Shown piece by piece: positions 36,630 to 47,843 of a stretch of DNA of 64,000 nucleotides. Source of the stretch: Ooceraea biroi. Lineage: Eukaryota; Arthropoda; Insecta; Hymenoptera; Formicidae. The position numbers and the translations under genes are program-made. The notes beneath the pieces were generated by a model. The model worked only from the letters and a program-made list of their open reading frames with translations. It made no database searches and was not told where the DNA came from. The stretch spans positions 1,364,001-1,428,000 of the forward strand of contig NC_039508.1 in NCBI RefSeq assembly GCF_003672135.1, in the 5' to 3' direction. Positions within the stretch are counted from its first letter, which is position 1; each line of letters opens with the position of its first letter.

Positions 36630-37314
36630 CCAGCAAACACAAAATATAACTATTATATAACACAGAAGTAACACGTAATATAACAACTGTTATATGTTAT
36701 TAATGTTGAGATTGCATAATTTACTTTGTAACTGCAATATACTGCGTTATAAAACTGTTATATTGCTCTGTTATACATTGGTTATAATAATATAACAGTA
36801 ATATAACTGAAATATGCGATATTACATAACTGTAATATTTGCATATTATGTCTATGTTATATATCATTTTTAACATTCAGATACCCAGTTGTCCGGTAGA
36901 TGGCTTCGTTTCTCGCATGAAAAATATAATACAAAATATATATAGGAACGGTGATCACGGCAGGGCACAACTTGTATCGTAAGTCCATTTCTACGATGAA
37001 GTGGTACATTTTTGAACGAATAATAAATAAAAGGAAAGTACGAACGTGTACATAACGTTTAGGAAAATAAATTAAACATACACCTGTAGTTGTAGAGACT
37101 AGAGAGAGGAAGAAAGAATAAATAATATATATTCCATTTATATAACATTTAAATAACATTTTAGTAACACGTTATATTATTGTTATATTACTGCAATTTC
37201 GTTTGAGTGGGAAATTACAACTAACATATACGTTACATGTAACGAACATGTTATATTGCGTGCTACATTCTGTTATATTATGGCAATATCATTGTTATAT
37301 GACTGTGTTTGCTG
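36630..37314. mobile_element. Element with CCAGCAAACACA ends and TATAAC motif arrays
   Basis: CCAGCAAACACA at 36630 is mirrored by TGTGTTTGCTGG ending at 37314. Next to both ends lie dense arrays of TATAAC / GTTATA in both orientations (about 36645-36870 and 37135-37310). The middle 250 bases have no motif and no clear open frame. It shares its layout with the elements at 32930, 38419, 44227 and 46087. Confidence 0.7.
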
Positions 37315-38279
37315 GGAGGGAATCAACTCGGCGCGCAATCAAGTGACGCATCGTGGAATCGCCGCTGCTGGCAATACTAGTGAAGCTATTCGTTTGTAGA
37401 AAGAAACGTTGACTGACGTGATACATCTGTATGGATTTAGTGGTCTTCGGTAGCTTCTGCTGTGTTGTATCATATTACGCCACGCACATTGAATAATTTA
37501 TGATAAAGAGCGCATGTGTTAATAATGCAATTTACAAAAGTGCACAGAGGAATGCAACAAAGTCCGGAAAATGATGCAATCACTGCTATTCGAACCTGTG
37601 ATTAAGAGTTGCCGTTGAATGCCGTATAAAACTACGCGAGACGTTGCGTTACGTTTTTATGGTTTACTCGAAAAATCTGATTATTCAATTGGCACAAACT
37701 GCAGCAGTTTATGCAAATCGCTATGAGATTGCGTAAGTTCTGCAATGATTCATCGATGCGTTTGCATCGTTTTTCGAAGATAAAAGAAGTTTTATCTTCG
37801 TAAGAAAAAGTAGTCTCATGTATGAGCGTTGTTTCTTCTTCTTCTTCTTACGAAAATAAAACTTCGCTCATAGACGACGCGACACTTCGAAAGTAATTAA
37901 TTATTTTTAATATTACTTCGATACTGATAATCAATAGTAATATTATCAACGGATAACATGTTACAAAAATAGTGATGGATGTTTAATATAAAATTTAAAC
38001 GCTTTTTGAGTATGTGTTTTGATCAAAATTGTATGGGTGTTTCAGAATGCCTTCGGCAATTATTGACGCCGATGACAACGATTGAAAGCCGATCGATTAA
38101 GACTTACAGATACCGCAGAGAATTCACTATGAAAGCTTAACAGCAGCACGCCGAGACAGCCTTCCTTTTTATTATACACAACTTTTATTTTACCGCGAAT
38201 GACGCGATAACTACGATGCGAAAATAATTTAGTCCACGCAGATAACTTGCAATGTTCTTCTGTCCTATTTCTTTGTCGT
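37315..38279. other. AT-rich intergenic DNA
   Basis: I see no gene. A TTC run is present at about 37833-37849. The frame 38308-38060 on the minus strand starts inside the end of the next element and is not a gene. Confidence 0.4.
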
Positions 38280-38716
38280 TTAAGGGTCGGTTCTCTCCAA
38301 TCTGCCATCTTCAGTGTATGACGTCATAGGCAAGGAATGACATGGTCGAAAATTCTTGCGTCCCATATTTTTCACTTTTTCCTCACAAAAACAATATTTT
38401 TGTATTCTTGAAACCTGCCCAGATAGCACAAAAGTACCAGAAATATTCTAAGAACGTCCTACGAACGTTGAACATTCTTTGAACGTTCTTAGATTGTCTC
38501 TGGAACTTTTGTGTTACCTGGATGTACAATATATCAGAAATTCTGACATTTATCCGATGATATAATATTAAAGTAGAAATCTTAAATCGTGTAGCTCTGC
38601 TGCCAGAACCAGTTTTGACAGCTGTTGCATTTTGGGAATTATTTTACGATTCTACAGCATGCATCAGACAGCTTGCATAAAATCAAGATGGCACATTGGC
38701 GAGAGCCGATCTTTAA
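38280..38716. mobile_element. TTAA-flanked element (family A), with an AACGTTC element inserted
   Basis: TTAAGGGTCGGTTCTCTCCA at 38280 is mirrored by the end at 38716 (reverse: TTAAAGATCGGCTCTCGCCA), with similarity continuing as TGCCATCTT. The left inner part (ATGACGTCATAGGCAAGGAA) matches the inverse of the short element at 25248-25408. The AACGTTC element at 38419-38521 sits inside it. Confidence 0.7.
38419..38521. repeat. Short element with AACGTTC motif (copy 2)
   Basis: CCAGATAGCACAAAAGTACC at the left and GGAACTTTTGTGTTACCTGG at the right form imperfect inverted ends around AACGTTC repeats. It is an inverted copy of 32930-33032, nested within the TTAA element at 38280-38716, so it inserted later than that element. 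Confidence 0.85.
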
Positions 38717-39499
38717 TAAATTAATTAATATATGTCATGTCTATATGCGTAGCAATAAGAAAAATGACAATAATAAATTCAGCCGCGAAGGAAAGCTTAA
38801 ATGTAAAAAATCCTCGTTGTTTTTTATCGCGCGAGTAACAAACTTTGTCCTACACAGTTCATTTACCTTAAGCAGATTGAAACAATAGTCAACCGTTTTG
38901 ACAATATTAAAATATTTATCGTATTATTCATATTAAAACTTATTTTTTATGTTTATTAAAAAAAATTCGTACAGCTCATTACAATATCTACAGCTATACG
39001 CCAATTTCATTTGTATTTACTGTTTGTCTAATGCCATACTTTTCAATGTAATGTCACGAGAAAAAGGTATTTGCCCTTCCTGTTTGACGTAATCTGACTT
39101 TACAAGTAATACTGTAAGCAAATGAGTTCTATTTCGTGCTAATACCGAATTTAGAAAGAAGATTCATGACCACGTTGAATGTAAATTTATTTCGGAGTGA
39201 CCCATGTTGCTACTTCCGGCACGTTATATGTATATATATATAAGTAAGTAGCGATATAATTTTGTTGACATACGAGTATTTCGAACAAATCGAAGCGTCC
39301 ATGCGAGCGAGAAACATTGTAGATAATTTTGTTTTTCAGATTTTTTTTCAATGAAAAATAAATTTATCACCTTACATTTGGCAAGCTAAATTCATTCGAA
39401 GTATTGGGCCTTCCAACGGTAAGCAACTACGTATAATTATATTTAACTAATAATTATGGCAATTCAATTAATTCTTGGTCGTTGATGATTTGCATATAT

Positions 39500-39542
<43 letters not shown>

Positions 39543-40017
39543 TGTATATATATTAATAATAATTCACCATATCGATATATTTAATTATAATGCTTATGTG
39601 ATTATTTACTCATATCGATTATTTTGATTATTAATAGCGTAATTATTTGTTGTTTTAGAATATAAAACAAAATCATATAAATCATTGCGTCGACATGAAT
39701 TTTGGTTCTATAGAAAGGTGCTGAAGATTTTATGGAAAGTACAAAAAGTATAAAGCACAAAATAATTAGTGATATATTCACTCATGTGAGTAATAAACGA
39801 CACTATCTTGAAATAAAGATGAAGATAATGCTTGCGAAGAAATGAGTAGTGATAATGTAATGTATTGTATTGTTACGAAGTCATCATGCTTTCAATATAA
39901 TTGCTAAATGCTGTTCAGCGATCCACTACCATGATATTATAATAATGTACAAATACATTTTAAGAAACTATTTTTATAATATTTTTATAATATTTTATTT
40001 ATTACGTATATAACAGC
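38717..40017. other. Upstream region of desaturase gene 1
   Basis: AT-rich DNA with a TA microsatellite at about 39505-39539. An acceptor (TATAACAG|C) one base before the ATG at 40018 shows that the desaturase has a noncoding 5' exon further upstream, which I could not place. Confidence 0.5.
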
Positions 40018-41540
40018 ATGACATCGATGTCGGTTGGAACTTCTGTGACAGAATTGGAAGAATCTTTGAATAGTGACAAAGAAAGTAACAAATTGCACCA
40101 GGCTAATTATGAATGGAAAATTGTTTGGAGGAACGTTATCATTTTTTCTTACATTCATCTTGCTAGCATTTATGCAGCGTACCTATGTCTCTTCCGCCTT
40201 AAATTTATATCATTTCTTTGGTGTACGTATATTTCATCTATGTGCAATTTTAAGACACGACCGAGAGAAAGATTCACAACGAATTTCTTAATTGAATTAT
40301 ACAGGACGTTGTCCAGTTTCATTTTGCAAATTTTCTTGTGCATTAAAAAATCATATTGATTTGTAGTCTATTGTGTTGGAGCCTGTGCGGGTTTAGGTGT
40401 CACTGCTGGTGCTCATAGATTATGGTGTCATCGATGTTATAAGGCAAAATGGCCGATGAGACTTATGTTGATGATTTTTCACACTATTGCTTTTCAGGTG
40501 AGTCCAATATTAAATTTTTTTCTTCTTTTTCTACTTCTAAAAGAAAAGCATTACCTATAAAAATGTAGATAAATCGCATCACAATAATTTTTATCTTTAA
40601 TTGTATATAATTATACTTTAAACTGAAAGAATTGTGTGCTAGCTATATATTTCTATGTGTTATATATCCTTTCAGGATGCCATTTTTCAGTGGGTAAGGG
40701 ATCATCGAGTGCACCACAAATTTACTGACACTGACGCGGATCCGTACAACGCGCGTCAAGGATTCTTCTTCTCGCACATCGGTTGGCTTCTGGTGCGTAA
40801 GCATCCGAGCGTTAAAATTAGAGGTGCGACGGTCGATTGCAGCGATCTCGAGCAAGATCCCTTCGTGGTTTTTCAAAAAAAGTGCGGAACATTTATTACT
40901 TATTTTAGTATAAACGTGAAGCAGTTAGCGATGTATAATAGTCTCGTTTATTTCATCTGGCTAATGTAGTTCTTCGCTTACACTTTTTTTTAGGTGGTAT
41001 ATGTATTTAATGCCGTTCTGCTGCTTTATCATACCTACATTGGTACCTTACTGGTTCTGGGGCGAAAGTCTGTGGTATTCATGGCACGCCGCTGTTTTCA
41101 GATATTGCGTAAATTTAAACATTACTTGGTCAGTGAATTCTGCAGCCCACATGTGGGGCGTAAAGCCATACAACAAGTACGTATTAACATTTATTACAAT
41201 CATGCGTCTTTAAATATTACTCGACAAGCTGTTGCATATATCATTGCGTTAAGAAATATTTATTGTTTGAAAAGAAATTTTTATTTCTTTGTAATTATAC
41301 AGGTCGCTTAGCTCCACCAACAATAGCAGCGTTTCTTTCTTTACGCTTGGCGAAGGCTGGCACAATTATCATCACGTTTTTCCATGGGATTATAAAGCCG
41401 CTGAGCTTGGCAATTACAGGCTGAACCTTACCACAGCTTTTATCGACCTATTTGCTTATTTCGGTTTAGCTTACGATTTGAAAACAGTACCCGTTGATAT
41501 GATAAAAAAACGAGTTCTCGAAAATAGCAAAAAGGATTAA
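40018..41540 (+). CDS. Acyl-CoA desaturase-like protein 1 (divergent)
   Basis: Membrane di-iron enzyme of the ER that puts a double bond into fatty acyl-CoA; in insects such enzymes feed cuticular hydrocarbon and pheromone synthesis. Five exons in phase: 40018-40222, 40367-40497, 40676-40881, 40994-41176 and 41303-41540; 320 aa, a little short for the family (about 350). All three His boxes are intact: HRLWCH (85-90), HRVHH (122-126) and HNYHH (262-266), with NSAAH before the last. The intron positions and phases equal those of the desaturase at 60-63 kb. Differences from that canonical copy are Cys for Ala in box 1, a loop reading SLSSTNNSSVSFFTLGEG, and a short tail. I see no stop or frameshift, so it may be a working but fast-evolving paralogue. 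Confidence 0.88.
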
Positions 41541-42769
41541 TATTTTTAGTACTTGTGCATGAAATTAAAAAATAACTTTAATTAATTTTTTAATTTCTGA
41601 AATTAGTTTCTCTGCAGGAAATCAAACTTTATGTAAGCTTGAAAATTTATTCCATTGTATCACTTCATTACAATCCTTCTCTAGTTATATCAATATAGTT
41701 ATAGGATATTTTGTATATAAGTATAACTTTATGTACACAGAGGAAATGAAATATAACTTGTAATATTATATTGTAGCGCATTTATATATACTTAATTATA
41801 TACATAATCATACATCTTATAAAGAGATTTGTTTGGTCTTAATTTAAGCATGATTAAGATGTAATTACAAAGTACTAAGATGAATTATTACATTATAGAA
41901 AATTATAGTGTACTATTTTTTATAATTATAATGAATAATCTTCCAGGAATGTATTTACTAAAATCAAATTTTCAAACCAAGTTCTTTAACTATGATAAAT
42001 GGTAATGTTAATCTAATAGCATCACACGTCTCAATCTTTTTTATAAATTTATTAAACTTGTATGCTTATCCGAATAATATAGCTTTTCTAATTTGAAATT
42101 ATAAAAATTAGATACATGTGGTATAAATGTTAAACTTATAAAGTTTCATCTCTGAAACAAATTTGAATTATTATTGAGAAAATATTCAAAATACACACAA
42201 AATTAGATAACACAGAAAGAGTATGCATATTGAGATCGTTCTGGTTATTATATGGTTCGAAAAATCTTTTCATATTTGTTAGCATTTAAAAGCATTTAAA
42301 AAGAATCATCATAAGTTGATAAGTCGATTTTTGTATGCAATATGGAAGTACAAAAGAAAATAAGAATTTTAAGCGACGATATTTCCATATGAACTTAAGA
42401 TTCCATATAAGCCGATGAAAAACGTGAAATAGCACAATCTACTCTGTCCGAGACAGACATAATATAGTACCCCTTTTTATAAGTCGTGCTGTTGCATTCC
42501 TTTATTATCTATTATGTATTGGCTTTAAGTAATTTGAAAAACATTTATTTTAATCATATACAGCATAATTTGCAAGTTTATATTACAGAACTTATATTAC
42601 AAAACGTGACGTAAAAAGAATTTTAAAGGAGCGAACACGTTAATGTGATAATCAAAGCAGAATCAGTAAAGACTTAGTTCAAAACATTTTTTTGTGCACG
42701 GTAAAATAACTTTACATATATTCAGGAGCATTACATAAAGTCGCAGGTACATTCAAGTCAGAGTTTTCG
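41541..42769. other. AT-rich gap between desaturase 1 and the desaturase pseudogene
   Basis: This stretch holds the 3' UTR of desaturase 1 and AT-rich sequence. I recognise nothing else. Confidence 0.5.
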
Positions 42770-43374
42770 TTTTGAAATATTTTATGCATTACAAAGATCG
42801 TCAATTTGTAATCTTCATGATTGGTACTGCTGTGAGTTTAGGTATCACTGCTGGTATCGACAGATTATGGGCTCATCGAACTTATAAAGCAAAATGGCCC
42901 ATGAGATTTATATTGATGATTTTTCAAACTTTCAAAATTTTTCGTTGCCTCCCAGATAAGATCGGCGCCAATTATTTTCTTAATTGACTGAAGTAAAAGT
43001 ATTACTTATAAAATTATAGATAAACTGCTCTATAATATTTAATAATTAATTATATACAATTATCTGTTAAAGTGAATCGCGTTAATTATATATCTCTATA
43101 TTTATATCTGCATTCTGTATCTTCTAACGAAATTTTCGCGCTTTACTAATATTATCTACTTTTAACGTTTACGTCTCAACGTTTCAATATTTATTTATGC
43201 TATATTTTTGCAGGATCACATTTATAAGTGGATCACAGATCACCGGATATATCATAAATTCAATGATACTGACGCGGATCCGTACAACGCGCGTCGAGGC
43301 TTCTTCTTGCACATCGGTTGGCTTTTGGTTCATCCGCATCCGAGCGTTGCAATTAAGAGTGTATTCTCTGTAAT
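42770..43374 (+). pseudogene. Acyl-CoA desaturase pseudogene (exons 2-3 only)
   Basis: Two pieces match exons 2 and 3 of the neighbouring desaturase. The first (about 42800-42940) reads SLGITAGIDRLWAHRTYKAK, then runs through a lost splice donor into stops. The second follows a good acceptor at 43214 (TTTTTGCAG) and reads DHIYKWITDHRIYHKF then NDTDADPYNARRGFFLHIGW. Key ligands are gone: His to Asp in box 1 (DRLWAH), His to Tyr in box 2 (HRIYH), and one residue is missing in FFFSHIGW. Exons 1, 4 and 5 are not found. It lies 1.2 kb after desaturase 1, in the same orientation, so it is a decayed tandem copy. Confidence 0.9.
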
Positions 43375-44226
43375 TTTGCAAATTGGATACCAAATAGTTA
43401 GTTATAATTTTATATACACAGAAGTAATCATATGTTATTTATGGAATTATTATATTCTTATGAATTTAAATATATTTAATTATGCAATTGTATTTTACAA
43501 AGCGAATTGGTTGATTATATAATATGTTTCGAACAATATTCTTAACATGCATGTGTAATACAAAGAATGAAATATCATATTATAGTAAATCTAATATAGT
43601 AATAAAATATATAATAAATAATCTTCCGAAAATGTGCTTACCACTTGATTTGACATTAGAAGGTGTGAATGAAGCACACCCCTTCGAAGGCTATTAATAA
43701 TTAGTAGCTAATAATAACACCGACTTCGCTTAATTCCGTTGAAACGATATGTTTCGCATTTCATGAAATAAATGATATGCACCTTCATAAGAAAGAAATC
43801 ACAGATTTTTGTAACATCATTTCTTACTTTTTAATATATTACGTAATTGCTAAACTTACGCAATATCACGCGCAAAAGGTACGTAAATGCATATGCAGTA
43901 TTAAAAGAAATAAAACGAAGTCGAATCAAAGCGAGACTATGAATAATTCTGTAGATATTGTTTCATGCAAACTGAAGTAGATTTGTGTTAAGGATGAAGG
44001 AGTCATAAATATGTAGATATTGATAAATTTAGCGCAATCGATCTTTGTCACTTTGAGCACTTAGGGCCACTTCGACCAAAGTCCAGTTAATTTAATCGTC
44101 GATTAACTCACTCTTCGTCTCTTTTCTAAGGCAGGTAGTTAGAAAAGGACGAAAAGTGAGTTAAACTACGGTTAAAGGTAAACGGTATTGGTAGAAGCGG
44201 GCCTAACTGCGTCATCATCTTCGTAA
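43375..44226. other. AT-rich intergenic DNA
   Basis: I see no gene and no clear repeat other than short palindromes (for example GGTGTGAATGAAGCACACC). Confidence 0.4.
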
Positions 44227-44901
44227 CCTGGTAAAAAATTTTTTATATATAATCAGACAAAACTCATGGTTATACAAAATTATATATCATTTTTGTCCAT
44301 ATATAAATAAGATATGCTTATATATAAATGGATATGCTTATGTATAAATGACTATATATATATATATATATATTTGTATATTATTAAAGATACGTAAGTA
44401 GTAAAATATATTATTTATTGTAATCTGAAGTCCGAATTTTTCGAACTTCAAATTGCTTGCGTGCGTGAACTACATGGACGTCCATGGGAGTCTCTGTGCC
44501 GCAAGCGCAAGAATTCTCAAAAAAATTAATATGCTAAGGCGTGTATATTAACTTTATTATATAACTGTCAGGCTAAATCTTAACGTCGAGTAAGAACTCG
44601 ACGCGTGCACCACATAGCGGTGCGGAGCGAAAACACATATTCCTAGTTTATATAGAATCATATACAATTATATATGAAGGCATCTGAATCATACTTGTGT
44701 TTATGTATATTTATACATGATGCAAGACTTATATATAATTATATATTAGACAAATACAGATCCATATATATTTATATATAAATATATATAACGTTCTATA
44801 CTTTGTCATTTATAATTATATATTTTCTGCACAGATTATGTATAATCTTGTATAAGTATATTCAATTCTGCATGAATATACATGCAAAATTGTTTACCGG
44901 G
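44227..44901. mobile_element. Element with CCTGGTAAA ends and TATATAAT motif arrays
   Basis: CCTGGTAAAAAATTTTTTAT at 44227 is mirrored, imperfectly, by the end at 44901 (reverse: CCCGGTAAACAATTTTGCAT). Arrays of TATATAAT / ATTATATA flank a motif-free middle (about 44430-44650) that contains two small perfect hairpins (CGTCGAGTAAGAACTCGACG and GCACCACATAGCGGTGC). Its layout is that of the other motif-array elements. Confidence 0.6.
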
Positions 44902-46086
44902 AATCGTCATCTACGTTCTATTAATAGTAAATGATCTATTTTGCATGTCATCAAGGTTCATTAACATTGTGACTAGGCATGCCATGTGTAATAAACAACT
45001 TCCCGTGCCTAGCAACTTCGATCGCTAGGCGGTCGCATCTCGCCGCGCACTTGCATTCGGCGGTAGGCCGGACTAATAGCACGATTTTTAATAATTAATA
45101 ACTTGTTAACTATTGTGAAAATTGCAAAATGGTATAGGACTTTTCCACTCAGTTCAGTCCGCTTTATCCACTCACGAGCGTTGAGTCGTGAGTTACCGGA
45201 CACCCTATATATAATTTACAATATCACATAAGTTGCATCGTGATGCTATTTACGAGTCCATTATTTTTATATATCATGTAATGAAGCGATCCCAGTGCGA
45301 TTCAGCGAACTATTAAGCTGTTGCATAATTTCTGTCGTACTTCGTGCACTTATCTTCGACGCGCAGTTTAAAAAGAAATCTTATAATAATTTTAATAAAC
45401 AATTATTATTAGATTTCTGTTTAAACTGCGCTGTTAGATTGGTTAAATAATAATTTTTTATTAAAATTAGTACAAGATTTTTTTGAACTGCGCTGTTAGG
45501 TTGGTTACATACTACTTTTGTATACTATATCTAGCAGTTCAAAAACAGATCTAGTAATAATTTATTTATCTAGTAATAATATTAATCCGAGCACAAACAC
45601 CACGAGTAGTACATTAATAACTAATTAATATAACTGAAGAAATAATAACATTTAATTATATTATAGCTCTAAACAATAATTACAATTATAATGATAAATA
45701 CTAATAAGTATAAATTTTTATAATTATTTATAATAATTATAAACAATAATTTATGCACGAATAGTCATTAATTAACGCATGTCGGTAGCAAACGCCATTG
45801 TAGTCCTTCGAGTAATGCAGGTTGTGCATTTTCGCGTAAACTATAATTATATAATATAAACTACACGATTGTGCTTGTATGTATGTGCGCGCAGAAACCG
45901 TTTTATAATTGACTTATTTTATAAATCTATATCGATAATATAATTAACAATAGTCTACAGAGAAAAAGATCGTGTAAACATCCGTAGCTTACACAACCCG
46001 TGTAGACGTAATCTTGAAATCTACGGCATACCTTTATTTACTATGAGTATATATGTTCCACTTGGCGCTAGCAACGACGCGAGCGT
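44902..46086. other. AT-rich DNA with transposon ends
   Basis: At 45115-45210 a stretch AAAATGGTATAGGACTTTT... ending CCGGACACCCTATATA resembles the one at 56856-56941, so both are probably ends of one transposon family. GCGCTGTTAGRTTGGTTA occurs twice (about 45428 and 45492). I see no gene. Confidence 0.45.
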
Positions 46087-47722
46087 CCCATACAGCACAG
46101 AAGCTTGCACCAACATTGCAGCAACGTTACAACGTTGCAAATTGCAATGCAACAGTACAAAGACATTGCAGAGATATATATCCCCAAAATACCAGCACGC
46201 TTGTAGCAACATGACATTAATATTTCGGAAACATTGCAAAATCAAAATTTGTAATTAATTAATATTAATAATTCATTTTATTAAAACATTGGAGTCTTCC
46301 TATCCTAACGAGATTCGTCCAAATCTATTCGACCAATGATGTGTGATGACCAGAATCTGAGCTCGGTAATATGCGCATGCGGTGTTTGTCTCTTTCGACT
46401 ATCTAAAGAACATGGTGATTGTACGACGCGAGCATCATTCTAAAAGAAAGTAGTTACGTAAAAGAAAAAGGTAAGTACTTTTTTATAATATTTATGTCTA
46501 ATTATAGCACTTGTGTGCTGTTAAAATCTTGTATCTATTAATTATAATAGAGAATCACTCTATTTGCCTATCTCACGGTTTATATCACTATAACCTCAAA
46601 ATTATGGAAATTTATTAGAAAAATAAAAATTGTATTTATGGATGCAACTCTGTTTTTTTATATGGATATTTATCTTGTTATTTCGTCTTCCGTTAGTAAT
46701 TCTATTATTATCAATACTATATCTATTTCATATTTTTACAGATTGCATATTAATAGTTGTAATATTTTTAATAACTTTTTCTGTTATAGAAGCTGTTCGT
46801 GAAATACACAATCATGCCACTGATGCAGAAATTAGGATTGAGAGATCAAAGTATGTCATTTTACATATAATTCTATACATACTTGCAGTATGTATATTTT
46901 TATGTAATTTTATGCTAATATATGAATTTTAATTCCTATTTTATTTTTACAGGCAACATACAAACAAAAACGAAGAAGATTCAATTATTTAATTAAAGGA
47001 AAAATATTTTAACATAATTAAAAGAAAAATAATATCTCAAGAAGAGGATTTTTAAGTTTTTTTTTATAAAGAACAGTTACTTTTTTTATAACAAAAATAG
47101 AGAAAATGTTTATTTCATTTTTTATTACTATTGTTATATTACATATAATTGTCTATTTATGTTAATAAATAAAAATATTGAAGTTATATAAATAAAAATA
47201 TTTAAAGTATATAATAATGGATAATAATATTACATTCATACAAATATATACATTTTTAAAGAATTCTGATACATAATTTATGAAATTTTTCATTTTACGA
47301 TGAAACATATGGAGGACATATAAAATAAGAAGAAGCTTGATACAAAGAAATGTTTAGTCTTATATATTGTATAAGTTATATATTGTATACTTATATATAT
47401 GTCTAACTTTATAACATATTGCTTAAATATAAAATTAGAAGAAATATTTGTTTATATGAAGCTCTTTTTTATTTTATATGTCTCCATGTATTTCTAATTT
47501 ATCTATTACAAACAAAAATATTCTTAATTATAATTATTGCAAATTCATTACATTGCAATATTATTATGACATTTCGTTGCAATGTTCCGAAAAGCGGACA
47601 TTTTCACATTCCTGCAATCCCATAGCAATGCTGCAGAAACATTTCGCAGTGAATTTGCAATGTTGCTACGTTGCGATGGAAGATTCCTGCAATATATATG
47701 CAATCTTTGCGTACTGTATGGG
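46087..47722. mobile_element. Element with CCCATACAG ends and TTGCA motif arrays
   Basis: CCCATACAGCACAGAAG at 46087 is mirrored by GCGTACTGTATGGG ending at 47722. Subterminal arrays of TTGCA / TGCAA lie in both orientations at about 46105-46240 and 47535-47705, including TTTCGGAAACATTGCA on the left and its inverse TGCAATGTTCCGAAAA on the right. The 1.3-kb interior is AT-rich and includes a possible small spliced frame (46630-46990). This is the longest of the motif-array elements in the window. Confidence 0.65.
46630..46990 (+). other. Possible small spliced gene inside the TTGCA element
   Basis: An open frame of about 100 codons, very hydrophobic at first (long Leu/Ile/Phe runs), contains EAVREIHNHATDAEIRIERS. 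It can be spliced in phase from 46850 (AA|GTATGTC) to an acceptor at about 46952 (TTTTTACAG|GCAACA), giving a charged end KQHTNKNEEDSII and a stop. A GTAAGT donor at about 46471, after a non-AT-rich stretch (46320-46470), could be its first exon. The hydrophobic part may be intron or UTR rather than protein. The function is unknown and the gene itself is doubtful. Confidence 0.3.
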
Positions 47723-47723
47723 G

Positions 47724-47843
47724 TCATTCTGTCTTCATTGCTCTTCACTGAATATTGAATAAAGATAGAATGACGCTCGCAACGACCGCGAACATCATTC
47801 TATCTTTATTCAATATTCAGTGAAGAGCAATGAAGACAGAATG
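47724..47843. repeat. Perfect 50-bp inverted repeat with 20-base spacer
   Basis: Left arm 47724-47773 (TCATTCTGTCTTCATTGCTC...) and right arm 47794-47843 are exact inverted copies. The spacer's CGACCGCGAACATCATTCT recurs inverted just after the right arm (AGAATGATGTTCGCGGTCG). It abuts the end of the TTGCA element. Confidence 0.92.

Noticed and set aside
38060..38888. Two frames reading MADWREP and MAHWREP outward on opposite strands
   Set aside because: The similarity comes from the inverted ends of the TTAA element; neither frame has further support.
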